The notes under the pieces are model-generated. The model saw nothing but the letters and a program-made list of their open reading frames with translations, ran no database searches and was not told the DNA's origin. Source: Venturia oleaginea (lineage: Eukaryota > Ascomycota > Dothideomycetes > Venturiales > Venturiaceae). From it: 64,000 nucleotides of DNA. Each line of letters starts with the position of its first letter. Within the stretch, counting starts at the first letter, position 1. The DNA lies in the NCBI GenBank assembly GCA_013176395.1, contig JABMLP010000008.1:1-64000 (forward strand). The letters are read 5' to 3'. A program made the translations under genes and the position numbers. Below, one piece after another: positions 1-12,257 of the stretch.

Positions 1-3000
1 TTTTTTTATCTTTTTTTTATCTGCTAACATTCCTAGCTTGATCTTTGGATGAGACAGTCGACTTGATTTGCAAGAAATCGATCGAGCAATTTCCAAAGGC
101 CAAGATCGCGGAGCAATGCGTCGCATGCGGAGAAAGAACCACAGCTGTCAATGAAGATGGCTCCGAGCGAGCTCTCGATGAGGTCAGAAAAGAACTTATC
201 TGGCGCAAAATTGGTTAGGGTTGCCCACGGATACACGCTTGACTCCAGCTCGACTTTTAGTGAGTGGGAAAACTCGCTAAACCGTTTCATGGCAGATATT
301 TGAGCGTCCGATATTGCCTCCCCCGAGAAGCGCATATACTGCCATATCCATTTTTGGACAGTTGTTTTCTCGATGGTAACGATCCCCGTCACCTCGTCCA
401 AAATTGGGTTATGACGACTTTCAACGACTGAATGTGTCATACAGAGATAACCCAAGATGTACTCATTAACCAATGCGGTGCGCAGCATATGCATCTCATC
501 ATGTGATAGTTCAGGCGAGTACGGGAACAAGCGTCTTACAACCAAGAAGTCGAGGACTGCATCTCCTAAAAATTCCATCCGCGGGTAAGACATGGTTGAT
601 GCCGAGTCGTGTGATTGAAATGATGGATGGGTGACTGCTTCGAGCAATAATCTTGAACTCCTGAAATTGTACCCCAGAAGTACCTCCAGTCCTTTCAAGT
701 GTGGTTCAAGCCCCTCGATCTCTGTTGCCACAGAATTGAGGTGGCGTGCAGTATCCTCCAATTTCAGCCATCGATCGTTCGGAAAGAAAACTTTCATGGC
801 TCGAAGAGAGGCGTCCATCCCATCGTCAAGATATGCAGCACCTAACAAGGATTCAATGACGTCTGCCAGCATTTTGCTGGACCTAGAAACCTCTGGCTGT
901 GGCTCGCGCTTGAGGATCTCATGAACGTAAAGAGGCCGCCACTTGGCTCCAGTAAAAGCATCTGTAATATACGAATTTGTCGAGACCAATACGTCGAGTG
1001 ATTGCATCCAGCGCTGTGTTGCTGACTCGGCGACCTTTCTCCGTGGTAAGATATCCTTCAGGCCAATTGGGATGATCGATCATAAGTTGAGCAGAGGTGA
1101 ACAGCTTGAGGATACAATCGCCAAGGAATTCTAGTCGCTGATAATTCTCCTCCTCGCAAGCTGAGTTGTGAGTTATTGCACGTTGCACAAGACCGATATT
1201 CCAAAATCCAACTGATTTGAGCAGCGTGGAGTTGAGTTCTTGTGCAACCATGGCAAGTTCAAATCGCGCAGGATCGAAGGAAGGAAGAGTGATAAGACTG
1301 CGACCGAGCAGGAAGATCGCTGAATTGCAGTCACCGAAAGGGACCATGATTTCGGTGGTATAGGCATTTGCGAAGTCTGATCCTTGCACTGCGTGGAGGC
1401 TGAAATGCTGGTTACATTTATTTCGGATTGAAGTTAGGACTTGAGACCGCCAATCTAGTGCCCTTCCATATGCATATTTCCCGTTCATTAGTCCAAGATC
1501 GATATTGAAGAATTCCTCACAAGCTAAGCTTTGAAAACTGTCAAGAATTCTTCAATACCTCTATGGCATTGAGAGACTTCAAAGCTAGAGCGTTGCTCAA
1601 GATCTGTATGAGGGCAGGGAGCTGAAATGACGGTCGCACTGTAGTCCAGGCATGTATCTTACTTACAAATCTCGTCTTTTTGGATACCTGGAAACGATTA
1701 CATTGGGACCAATCGTTTGTGCATCGGTGTCGATCGGCTGCTCTTTGTCTTGAGAGGCGAATCTTGTGAAAAGGTGTTTCACGTCTCCGAGTATGACTAT
1801 GCCTAAGTCTTTTCCATCCAGTTCAAACGATCGGAGCCAGTGTTGAGTTGGTGTTTGCGTCCACGCATTTTTCTGTATTGAGGATTCATTATAAGAGACC
1901 GGAAGAAAATAGGTCAAGAAATCATCATACACTGCAGACATACGGCTTCCGTATGCTGAATGAAGAATCTTCTTTGTAATTATTCTTGCAGCTTCGGTCC
2001 TCTTTTTGTCAAATTGGCAAGTACCTTGATGCTCCACAGACACTCGATAGTGAGTAGATTGGTTCCAGTAGAGGTCAAAGTCCGACGGGACAGGCATCTC
2101 TGGGGAGTACATTGTCATGCTGAGAACCTTTCCTCCGCCGGAGACAGTGATCAGAAACTTGGACATTATCTTCAAGGGTGTATTGAGTTGTTTTGCGACA
2201 GCTGGCCATGGATCGAATCTGGAAGGACCTTCTCGAAACGAGATTTTGTGTCCATAGATGTTTCCTCTTCCGACGAAGTCTTTAGAGGGAGGAGGTTGTC
2301 ATTCAGCAAGCCTGCCCTGTATAGCGAGAGATATGCCTCAAATGCAGCGTCTTTTTTCGCCGTTTTTTCTGTAAGATATGGTTTTGAACTTTTTGCAAAT
2401 CGTAGTGATGGAACGACGCAGAGGGCAGGGTGATATTTGCGACCACTTCTTCTAGGCCGTGAGGATGGAAGCTATTTGAGGCCGTGGATCGACGTATCCT
2501 CCGGCGTTCAAAGTGCTACAGAAATGGTAGAGGTGAGCTACAGAGTTTTCCTAGACAAGTTAGCCTTATTTTCTGGATGTCTTCTGTGTTTCGGATGCTC
2601 ATAGATAACACTGCAGGTTTCTCTACAACACTCAGCTCTTTCGGAATCTCCGAAGAGCATGCGCAACAAACATACCAAGTTCAGTAAGGCCCTGCTCCCG
2701 TTAGCTGGCACACAATAGTTTAGAAGATAGGTACATACCCCGTGGTTGCTACCCTAAAAGATCGGTTTTGGCCGTCTTCTTGTTTCTCCAAAAGTGCGTT
2801 TTCTACACTTATTCGGCATTCATCCTGATAAGCCCGTTCCAACCTTTCCTCCAATGTAGCCCAATTCTTGTCCTTCAACTCTTCCTCAAGATGAAAAATG
2901 ACGTATTTGGATTGCCTTTTCCTCGCTCGACCTCGACGTTGAACGAAGGCAACAAGATTTGGCGGAGGATCAAAACATACCACTAAATGGCAGTTGGGTA

Positions 3001-4752
3001 TGTCAATACCTTCTTGCAAAGAGTTGGTGCATACGAGGACATTTACCACGCCGCTGCGAAAATCAGCCAGAGCTGACTGTTGCGCTTTGGGCTCCATCAA
3101 TTCAGTGATGTTCTTCTTTTTGTGAGACGAATTCGATTCACCAACAACTCCTCGGACGCAGAATTTTGGGCCAACCAAGGGATGTGTAGAGAGGAGTTCT
3201 GTCATTGCAACCACTTGGGCACGCTCCTGGACAAATATTATTCCGGTAAAGTCTTCACGCCATTCATCAAGTAACAGCTTGATTAGGCTTTCTGCCTTTG
3301 GAGAATGTTGCCTATTGTTTGCTTGGTCGTGCTGCATCGGGACAGTGGCAAAATCTTGAGTGGGTGGGCTCAGTTTCTGTAGCAATTGGGCAAGGTGTAG
3401 CTTTTCACTGTCTAACCAAGTGGCAAGCTGTTCAGAGTGCTTCTTGATCGTTCTAAGATATCGTGAGACGCACGCCCGAATGAACCAGGCGGCAGCTGAG
3501 TTTCCGATTTCTTCGCAGATGTGTAAAGCGCTGGTCTGCAACTTTACCAGTTGTTCCAGGCAATAGGTTCTCCTTTTCATAATTGCGCGATCCTGGGCCA
3601 CCTGATCTCTAATGCTGAGAATGTACGGATCTTGATTGAAATTGTAAGTCCTGCAAATAGCCGAAAGCAATCGCAAGACGGCAGGGTGATCGCTGATCCC
3701 CGAAGAATATGCCAGATTTGCGAGAAGTGGCCGATGGACATGTTTCGAGAGCTCCGTGCGGGTCTGCGCTGGCGTGATGACCCGTGAGTTGAGATTAGCT
3801 TCAAGCACTGCAATGGGTTCCGGGCTTGCAGTCAGTCCCAATATCATGGGTCGCTCGGACAACGGAAGTTGGAAGTAGTGCTCTTGCATGATGCGAACAC
3901 TCGGATGGTTCTTGGTACACCGATGGGCTTCATGTGATAATCAGCCTCAAGATTGTGGAAATTCGACTCACAATGTTCTGCAATGCTTGTCCCAAGAATC
4001 GAGCCCCCAAAAATGCTGGCGTTTTCGAAATGAAACTGCCAGCATTTCAGCGACAACGACGTCCGTGAAGTTAAAGGACGCTGTTTCGAGATAAGGGGAC
4101 ATGTATCAAAGACTCCACTGTGGTGCTAGATATTGAGGGGCGAAACGTACCTTCGTCGATTATGAGCAAAGCGATGTTGCTCATCTTTACAAACGCATGT
4201 CCCAGTGCATCGAGGAGCACTGCTTCGGTGGATATTACGATTTTCTGGTTTAGGAGGGCTTCATCCCACGTCGACTGGTCTGTCCATCTTTCTACTCCTT
4301 CGCTGCCTACGAGAAGTCGAGACTGATAACGAGACAGGTATTTTTCAAAGACTGTCTTGTGCTGCCTGCATAGGGCTATAGTGGGCGACAAAAGCCAGCA
4401 TATCTGCACGGGATTAGAGATGAAACAAGGACGAGGTCAAGAAATCCAGCCATACTTCATTCTCTTCTGCGACTTCAAGAGCAGCTTCAGCGCGAGCGAC
4501 AGCTCTGATAGAACATATCGTTAGGCAATTCTCTCGTATGGCGGTCATAGACAAGGACTGACATTGCGGTTTTGCCACTACCCGTATCCATCTTGTATTA
4601 GCAAGGTTAGCTTTTATCGAATTTGAGACTTAGATGGAAATGATTACCGCCACGATGATATTGTGCTTGAGGGACGCATCCACCATTTCCACCTGGTAGC
4701 TCCGTAATATATACCCCTGGCCATCAACAGAAGTGACGCCGCCATCGGTCAT
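1..4752 (-). pseudogene. DCL2: Dicer-like protein 2, apparently frameshifted; C-terminus runs off the window
   Basis: Dicer-like 2 cuts double-stranded RNA into small interfering RNAs in RNA interference. Reading down the minus strand from an ATG at 4752, I see the ATPase motif GSGKT (about 4580), a DEAD/DExH region (4409-3975), helicase C with the QRRGRAR motif (about 2930), the Dicer dimerisation domain (HFC...KDAAFEAY...LLPL, 2540-2270), and two RNase III domains. The RNase III signatures are RLEFLGD (about 1115) and RMEFLGD (about 575), each with a downstream acidic pair. I saw no PAZ domain. Several introns are plain. However, conserved sequence changes frame without room for an intron near 2475, 2420, 980 and 52, and motif II does not splice cleanly near 3990. 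The family identity is firm. Pseudogene status is inferred from these breaks, and base-level assembly errors are the alternative. Confidence 0.82.
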
Positions 4753-5434
4753 GATCACGACCACGGCAATTAGACGCGTTGGCTCTCACGGGTGGTATGT
4801 GTGGAGGTGAGCGTTGTTGATGGAACGATGCGATAGAGAAAGTGTGGGAAGTTGTCGATCTCAAAGTTGTGTATCAAATGAGAGGCACACGGATCGAGGG
4901 GCAACCTCGCAGCTCACTATTGTCGCGTATGCTTCACAATTCAACGTGGCATTGGGGATACTCGGCATCGTCAATATCAGGATTATGGTAGATTGGCGTC
5001 CATACACAATAATTTTTTTTCAAAATAGCACAATCACAGCGATTACAGACGGCCAAATCTGACTGATTTAGACGACCGAAGATGTGGAGCCTTTCTTCGT
5101 ATTAAAGTAACTAGGGTAGCCTCTCTGCTCACGCATTGCTGGGAGTATATTCTTCTGACTGTTGAGATCGAGGTGTACCCATTTTGTTCTTACGAGTTTT
5201 CAGCACGCATGATTGACGAGCGTACATACAAGGGAGAGTGTCCACCGCTTCCATTTGTATATGTTGATGCTGGCTAATATTCATTTACTCGGCCATTTCT
5301 AGTTTTGCCTGGCTCCAGACGCCTGGCCACGCTCACTTTGACCAAAATCTATGGCAACAGATGGAAGCTACAGTGTAGGAAGTCTTGCATGCGAAAAAGT
5401 TATTCGAATCGAAGATCCAAAGGTCTTATCTCGC
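4753..5434. other. intergenic, DCL2 upstream region and proteasome gene 3' region
   Basis: No convincing gene is seen. The region holds the promoter side of the minus-strand Dicer gene and the 3' flank of the minus-strand proteasome gene. Short open frames here lack recognisable domains and splice context. Confidence 0.6.
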
Positions 5435-6487
5435 TCATAGATTGGTCAGGTAATCCTCGACTTCCTGTGGTGTCAATTTTCTGAACCTGGGGCCAACAGC
5501 TCCTTCTACGCCCTCATATCCAAGTAGCCGCTCCTCTGGAGGTCCAACGATGCCTGTTATCAGAGATTAGTTTGGCTAACATATGATGCTCCGATTGTCC
5601 TCGACTTACCAATTTCAACAGTCTCTCCGTTCATCTCGCCTTCAATGGTCTCCTTCAGTGTGAGTAGTGCAATGTGTATCGCATCTTCGAGCTCTAAGCC
5701 TTCAGTATAACGCTTCTCCAAGAACGTCTTTGCGCTGGTTGCACTCTTGCCAATAGCAGTGGCTTTCCATGGGAAGTAACTGCCGCTGGGATCGACCTGG
5801 TACAGACTTGGCCCACCCTTCAGAATACCGCCAGTCTTTCCTGTCCGGGCGACCTTCTCAGCCTCTGGTTTATCACCGTCCTTGGCTTCAACCTCAGGCT
5901 CAATTCCATCGTCCCAACCAGCAATCAACAAGCTGACGCCGTATGGTCGCACACCGCCAGATTGAGTCGCCTCTTGCATGACGCGAGCGACATCCTGTAC
6001 CAATATCCTCGTTGGTGGGTACTCATTGTAGATGCGCTTGTAGTTTGTGTGTGTGACTTTGCGAGCCTTATCAACCAGTACTCTGTAGTCTGGTCCCATG
6101 CCAGAGTAGACCATGCCGATGTTTGGGGTGACGAGGCTGATTTTGGAGGAGGAGGATGCGTCTATCAAGGGAGAGGAGGACTTCTTCTCGGTGGCGAGCA
6201 CGATACCGTTCGTAGCTGATGAGACATGTCAGTGGTAAATGAAATCTATAGGCCTAAAAATACTGACCTTTGATTCCCAGCGCGGTTACACCTTGATTAA
6301 CGGCATTGAGGGCATATTCTGAGAGGTGTAAGCATTCGAGGCGACCGTGATGGCGAGAATTAGATGAATCGTACCAATCTGCACGAGCTTGCCACTGTAA
6401 AAACTGTCAGCGGATGGTCTATTACTCAAGATGATTTATTTACCTGGGCGAGAAGGTCGTGAGCGAGAAGGAGTATCTGTCGGCCAT
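5435..6487 (-). CDS. PRE8: 20S proteasome subunit alpha type-2
   Basis: This is an alpha-ring subunit of the 20S proteasome, structural rather than catalytic, in the core particle that degrades ubiquitinated proteins. The ATG at 6487 opens the alpha-subunit signature MADRYSFSLTTFSP, followed after an intron by GKLVQIEYALNAVNQG. Two further introns give four or five exons. The main exon (about 6216-5600) carries the IGMVYSGMGPDYR and SGSYFPWKATAIG blocks typical of alpha 2. The last exon ends with the stop at 5435. Between GWDDGIEPEVE and GPSLYQVDPSG there is a charged Lys/Glu-rich insertion of about 25 residues; comparable inserts are known in Pezizomycotina orthologues. The gene is head-to-tail with the Dicer gene and divergent from the RING-CH gene. 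Confidence 0.93.
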
Positions 6488-7171
6488 GTTGGAGGATGTG
6501 CAAAGAAGGAGAAGTTCCGAGGCGAGATGGTACGAGGACAGAGAGATTCAGAAGAGAAGAGGGAGTGGAGAGAGGTGTCTAGAGCTCTATGTTCATGCGA
6601 TGTTGATGATGGACACTAGGTATCTACTCAAAGACGCGGCATCTGTCTGGGTCACGTGCCGACACCAAGCTAAGTATGGAATGAGGTGTCCGGTTCCCTG
6701 CCTTCAACAACGCTCTGTTATTTGTTAACACAGTCAATCAGAGATCGATACTGAAAAATTTCGGGCAAATTCCAATTCTAGAATTACTGGAATTTTATCG
6801 ATGTTGATCTAGAGTTGAGGGACTTCAAATCAAACGGTACCTTCGGTTTCGAGACATTTAAAGCCCGGGCACGGAAACGAAGACCCGCGTGTGAGTACCG
6901 CAACGACAACTGTGTTCTCAGGCAACACCTTTGGTTTTTCCACAAAGAGCAACAGTGACCTCTCTCGTTCGTTTTCATCATTAATCGATTCTCATAGGAA
7001 TACCCAAACCGGCCTGGCTTTGTCTACCCCTGGCGTCAACTTCAACAATCTGAGTAACATATAAATACGCCAAAGTCCACCTCTCTCATCTAGAACTCTC
7101 TCAAATCAATTGAAACATTCACCCTCTACTGAATTACTTTTTCTCCCTCCTCTTTCCACAGAACCAAGACC
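6488..7171. promoter_or_regulatory. divergent intergenic promoter region (proteasome alpha 2 / RING-CH)
   Basis: These 684 bp separate two divergently transcribed genes. A TATA-like ATATAAATA lies at 7059-7067, about 105 bp upstream of the RING-CH start, followed by a pyrimidine-rich stretch (7080-7160) typical of fungal transcription start regions. No supported gene lies here. A proteasome control element was not identified with confidence. Confidence 0.4.
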
Positions 7172-8282
7172 ATGAGCTTGTTGGAACACCACGAGCCGAC
7201 TTCAGCAGAGCCGGGTGGATGTCATACGCAATGGCCAGACGAGTTTATCGACCATTCAGAGCATGCTCCGAACCAGGATACACAATCAACAAATGCTCAT
7301 GCCCAAGAAAGTCACAGCGACCATGTTCACGGAAACGCCACCCAAGAACCGCCCCAAGAACGTCAAAACAGGCCAAGACAATGTAGAATATGCTTGGAAC
7401 ATGTACTTCCAACCTGCCACCCGCCACCAGAGAACCTGCCTGGTTTCTTGCAGTCAGGGACACCTCGAGTCACATACGAATCCGAAGATGGTGGCCGTCT
7501 GTTACGTCCTTGTCAGTGTAAAGGAACAGCCATGTATGTCCATGAAGAGTGCCTCAAAGCTTGGCGATACTCCGATGCTGGCCTTGCCCGAAGGAACTTT
7601 TACGAATGTCCAACGTGCGGCTATAAATATCGTCTGCAGAGACTTGGCCTATCTGCTGCTATTAGCAGTGTTGGTGAGTACAGTATACGCCATAGTCCTT
7701 TTAATCATGTACTTATTACTGGTTATAGCTACACAGATTGTAATGACTTTGCTCATTTTACTGATTGTGACTTTCACCTTGGGCTTCGTTGCGGACCCCA
7801 TCATTGACTTTTGCCTGGATCCCTCATTTCTTGGACTGACCAGCATCACTGGAAGCACTCGTTATGATGTCTCTGATATCTTACCCACCGAGGATGGGTC
7901 CGGATGGGCCGAACATTTCATGAAAGGTTTTGCCAGCCTGGGACTCATGAGCCTTCTGAAAATTCTGTTCGCATCTCCAGTCCAATTCTTCTTCCGAAGC
8001 AGTACCGGAAATCGCAATCGCAACCAGGGTCGCGAAAGGCTCGGCTACATCACCTGGATCATGGTGGCGGTGGGAGTGGCCACGTTCTTATACGTAAGTC
8101 TGCCAACGCCAAAATTGTATCGAAAGCTGACTTGAAATCTGCAGGCAATATGGAAAGGGGTTCGACTATGGGTGAAGCGCACGTTGGAAAATGCGAGTGC
8201 AAGTGTGATGGATGTCCATAACACCGATGATGTTGACGAAGAAGAGGCGAATGCAACTACAAAGTCTGCTCATGCCGCATGA
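7172..8282 (+). CDS. RING-CH (RINGv/MARCH-like) membrane protein, probable E3 ubiquitin ligase
   Basis: RING-CH proteins are membrane-bound E3 ligases that ubiquitinate membrane or ER-associated substrates. Exon 1 (7172-7671) encodes a His/Gln-rich N-terminus, then a C4HC3 domain: CRIC (residues about 71-74), RPCQCKG with the following VHEECLKAW, and the closing CPTC (about 150). Introns of about 55 bp follow residue about 167 (donor GTGAGT) and near the C-terminus (donor GTAAGT at about 8094). Exon 2 gives one hydrophobic segment directly after the RING (TQIVMTLLILLIVTFTLGF), and a second spans the last splice site (ITWIMVAVGVATFLY). The short acidic tail ends at 8282. The layout, RING then two membrane segments, matches Doa10/MARCH-like ligases in miniature. 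The substrate is unknown. Confidence 0.85.
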
Positions 8283-8835
8283 TACATATCTATATCACGA
8301 AATGACATTCTAGACGAATGTTCTCACCGTAATGAACTCTCTCAACTTGTGATTGCTATCGCTCAACTTCTGGTGATCTGATCGAATCGAAAGACTGCTG
8401 CAAGTCATCAGGGATGAGTAAGGCTCGCTTAGTAGATGAAAAACAATGGCAAACCATGAACAACAACAATAAATCCACCGCGCGAGGGCATAATCCATGC
8501 GGAAGGAAGTTATAGAAACCATAACATGGTAAAAGAACAAAAGGAATATTTATTATCTCCCTGCTCGTTTGCACTTCTGTTAGCGAGGGCGGGGCCGTTG
8601 ATCGACTGTCAAGCTTCCCCTGAGCTCGCTATCTGTGCCTGGAGAGTCCATGTCCATTGTCCGCAACCTGATCACTGCTCTCACTCGGAGTGGCCTGGCC
8701 TGGCCTGGGACCTGGCACGGTGGCACCTAGCACCTTGTCTTATGCACCATCAGCACCTCAAGCTCACTGAGCGCTTCGGTCCCTGCATCCATCCAACATA
8801 CAACCTTCGCACTTTCCATGGGTAACGCTTAGCAG
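8283..8835. other. intergenic, promoter side of the Hsp70-like gene
   Basis: No supported gene is present. Small open frames overlap in several frames without domains. It serves as the 3' flank of the RING-CH gene and the upstream region of the Hsp70-like gene, both on the plus strand. Confidence 0.5.
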
Positions 8836-10919
8836 ATGAGGCCAATGGAGGATCCCTTTGGCGATCTGATGCTCAAGGGCCAAGAGAAGGAGCAGGACTC
8901 TGAAGTCATTGGCAAGAGGGACGGCCGATTGATCATAGGCGTGGACTTTGGAACTACCTATAGCGGGTAAAGACTTATTCTCCGAAATATTTGCCTTGCG
9001 CTGACTGATTCGTCCCCAACCCAGTGTCGCAGTCGTGTACAGTGGACAGCCTGACGATGTCGACATAATCAAGAATTGGCCTGGAGGGAATGGGATCACG
9101 TCTGACAAAGTACCCACGGAAATTGGCTACTTGATCGCGAACACGAATGGCAGCAAATCGCCTTTGCCAGCGCCAGTCTTTGGCGCGCCAGCAAAGCAAA
9201 TCCGCTGGGGATTCATGTTCAAACCTGAAGAACCGCGCCTGCGATGTATCAAGCTATTCCTCGATAAGAACCAGAAGCTCCCTCACTTCGTGTCTCCCCT
9301 GGAGACTGCCGCTCAACTTCGACAATATGGCAAGACAGTTATGGATGCCGTCAGCGACTATCTCACCGAGATATATAAGCATACGATGGATACCTTGACG
9401 AAGAGATATGGAGAGACATTCATGGCCCAGACAAAAGTCGAATTCGTATTGACAGTACCTGCCGTCTGGAGCGACTCTGCCAAGAATGCGACGTTGCAAG
9501 CGGCAGAAAGAGCTGGCATGGGCAACAGGCACGACTTGAAGCTGATATCCGAGCCAGAGGCAGCAGCTATATACACATTAAAGGCTATACAGCCCAATCA
9601 CCTCAAAGTTGGCGACAACTTTGTTGTTTGCGACGCGTTCGTATACCCCGCAACTTCAGAACAAGCAGTCATACTGACACGATCCAAAGTGGCGGAGGAA
9701 CAGTCGACCTGATAGCCTACAAGATTACACAGCTCTCGCCTCTCCAAGTGGAAGAATCAGCCGTTGGAACTGGTGGACTTTGTGGTTCAGCTTTCTTAAA
9801 CTACCGATTCGAGGATCACGTACAATCGCGCATCGGTGAGGACAGATACCAGCACATGCGTGAACAAAAAGCGAAGACGTGGAATATGGGCCTGAGATAC
9901 TTCGAAGAATTTGTGAAGCGTAATTTTGATGAGGACGAGGAACAAGAAGTCAACGTGCCTTTCCCAGGGCTACCGGATGATGAAGAAGCAGGTCTTGATT
10001 GCGGCTTCATGTCAATGGACACGCAGCAGATCAAGGAAATACTGGCGCCAGTTGTAAAAGAGGTGATTGATTTGGTTCAAGGACAAGTTGACACGATCCG
10101 CAAATCTGGTGGGACTGTCTCCGGAATAATCCTCGTCGGAGGATTCGGGCAGAGTAATTACATGTACAAGCAGATGAAAGGCCACTTCAATTCTGCCCCT
10201 CCGCCGCCATACTCTGAACAGCCAACACACGCGTTACCAAATGATCCTTTACAGCCTGTGGAAGTGATGCATCGTAAGTCATCATATTTACCTCTAGTTT
10301 ACGGGGCTTTGCTAATAATAGGATCAGCAATGTACGCATGGACAGCCGTCGTTCGAGGCGCTGTAATCCGAGGGCTGGAAGGCGAGATGGTCATATCGCG
10401 GAAAAGTCGATGGCATTATGGAACCAGCTACGCCACTGTCTTTGACGAGAGAAAACATCCAATCAAAGACAGGTATTGGAGCCCTCTTTGGGAGAGATGG
10501 ATGGTCTCCGACCGCATGCAATGGCACATAAAACGCGTACGTTGCTCACGTCAATGATGCAGCATTGGTTTCACTGACAAGGGCAGGGCGAGCAAATTTC
10601 AGAGTATCAACCAATCTCCTTCCACTACACGCGAAACTTCAGACCGGGGCAGTCGCTTATGGTGGAAGACGATCTCATTGCTTGCGAAGAGGACGAGGCC
10701 CCAGATGCGTTTGACAGAAATTTGACACATGTTTGCACACTTACTACTGATCTGAGAGCGGTTCCGAAGAGCCTATTCACCAGGCTCACAACAACGAAGG
10801 GGGTTGAATTTGATAACCTGGATTTTTCTTTGGACATGCGTGTTCAAAGTGCAGGGCTGTTGTTCGAGCTTCGAGTGGAGGGCGTCAAGTATGGCTCCGT
10901 GTCCACAAAGTTTCATTGA
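8836..10919 (+). CDS. Hsp70-like ATPase (actin-like fold, fungal Hsp70/HSPA12-like family)
   Basis: This large fungal family has an Hsp70-type nucleotide-binding domain but lacks the usual peptide-binding domain; its roles are mostly unknown. Exon 1 (8836-8966) ends in the phosphate-1 motif VDFGTTYSG, split by an intron (8967-9024). Exon 2 (9025-9636) carries LTVPAVWSDSAKNAT and SEPEAAAIYT. The next intron (9637-9689) interrupts the phosphate-2 motif, giving VCDAGGGTVDL when spliced. Exon 3 has the adenosine motif LVGGFGQSNYM. A further intron follows at about 10274, then the AWTAVVRGAV block, then another intron at about 10536-10586. The last exon ends at 10919. All nucleotide-binding motifs are intact. 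The start at 8836 keeps exon 1 in frame with the first motif. The C-terminal roughly 120 residues are family-specific. Confidence 0.87.
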
Positions 10920-11264
10920 TCGCAGAGGGTATTTAAGGGTGCTGATTTTGAGACGCTGGAGAAGATGTCTGTAATAGATCATGGTGATTTCAAAGGCGCT
11001 CTAAGGGACACTGCTCTTTTTTCTGGCCGGCCAATTCAGAACTTTGGAAAGGTTATGTTGGGAACAGGAGACGAAGTAGCACTTCGGACACCACCCTTTC
11101 GCGTACCCTATCTTGCAGGCTTCGGGAGTGCTCACGTATGTAGCAGTCGGTTGCTAGATTGCGACTCTCTATCCTTCTTTCGAAGCGCCCAAAGACTGTA
11201 GAGAAAAGGATGGGACTGATGTTGTCGGCCCAAAGGTTGGAGCATAGACCTATCGTGTATTGGG
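10920..11264. other. intergenic 3' flank
   Basis: This is the 3' flank of the Hsp70-like gene up to the solo LTR. A 78-codon frame starting at 10965 has no recognisable domain and is probably chance. The last five bases (11260-11264, TTGGG) are the left target-site duplication of the LTR. Confidence 0.5.
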
Positions 11265-11949
11265 TGTTACGGGGAACTCGTTTCTCAACACAGTTGATTA
11301 TGTGAAGACCTTCTTGACACCTGTGTCCTCTTGTTCTGGTCCGCGGGTTTGGGGTAAGGGCAATATCAGTCTGGAAGTACTTACCTTAAGTACCTTCCCT
11401 TGCTCAGGTTCTTTGGAGGCTTACTAGATCCTAGCCGTCCAATGTATCTCCCAATTCAATTGTCGTCTAACCGATTTGATCCTCAGATCAATCCTGAACG
11501 CTTGTCGGTTAGTATGAAGGTTGGGGGTGGGCTTGCTTCGTGTGCATATGACTTCTGCTTGATTGTATCTAAGTAAAAGGTCGTTACTGTAGTAGGTTGA
11601 AGAAGCTCCTATGTGAGAAACATAACATGAGATAACCACGAAGAGAGAAAGGAAAGTCCGTCCAACGTCCTCCCTATATACCCTTCTGGTTCTGGGTACC
11701 AAGATGTATTCCCACACTTCTTGGCTCTTCAGATCTGTGGGCAAGGCCAAGAACTGTGGGAACTGTGGGGATATCACGTGACTCCTGCACGTACTATTCT
11801 CCTGTAGGACTGACTCCGTCGCACCAGTCTCACCCTGTGTGCTCGAAGGATTCCCCTCCATTATCAGTCCTAAAGATAACTTCTTGATACCCAACCATTC
11901 TTTGCGAGTCCTGCCTTCCTGCTCTTCAGCCTTGAGGTGATCTGTAACA
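11265..11949 (-). repeat. solo LTR, 685 bp, with perfect 5-bp target-site duplication
   Basis: The segment starts TGTTAC and ends GTAACA, perfect 6-bp inverted termini of the LTR type. It is flanked by TTGGG at 11260-11264 and 11950-11954. No internal element sequence remains, so it is a solo LTR left by LTR-LTR recombination. On the minus strand a TATA-like GTATATAG (about 11690) is followed by a pyrimidine-rich start-like stretch, which sets the likely orientation. A 156-codon open frame inside it on the minus strand has no domain and is likely incidental. Confidence 0.88.
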
Positions 11950-12257
11950 TTGGGGCCTTGCTGTTATGGGCTACAGTATACCCTGTGAGCTCCATGAGGT
12001 AGGCAGTTGATTAACAATTTATGGAGGAGGAATCTGACCGCTTTCGGTTTTCTACCACTTGGATCTTGGAAACGACTCTGGTTCACTTGTCATCATGTTT
12101 CTACGATTAGACCGGCGCTGTTAAACTATACTCCCCCGTTTACTACCCGAGTTATCTATACTATAGTTAGTATAGAATACCCTCCAATCCTAGTACTCCT
12201 AATTCTCTGTTTAGGGTCCGGTATTATCCCGATTCCAAGTTAGCTATTACTATTAGA
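11950..12257. other. upstream flank of pogo transposase, possible left terminal repeat
   Basis: This contains the right copy of the TTGGG duplication and then AT-rich sequence with several TATA/TAGTATA motifs. A segment around 12129-12155 (ACTCCCCCGTTTACTACCC) could be the left terminal inverted repeat of the following pogo element. The matching right end is missing because the element is truncated, so this cannot be confirmed. Confidence 0.35.

Noticed and set aside
1..24. T-rich runs at the window start as a poly-A tail or terminator
   Set aside because: On the minus strand they read as codons for a Lys-rich segment (LADKKKIKK) that fits the DCL2 C-terminus.
5790..5930. Charged insertion in proteasome alpha 2 as a novelty
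   Set aside because: Similar Lys/Glu-rich inserts before GGPSLYQVDPSG are usual in Pezizomycotina orthologues.
6459..6728. Plus-strand frames overlapping the start of the proteasome gene
   Set aside because: They are antisense to the proteasome exon 1 or upstream region, and no homology is evident.
11424..11894. 156-codon minus-strand open frame as a gene
   Set aside because: It lies wholly inside the solo LTR and has no recognisable domain.
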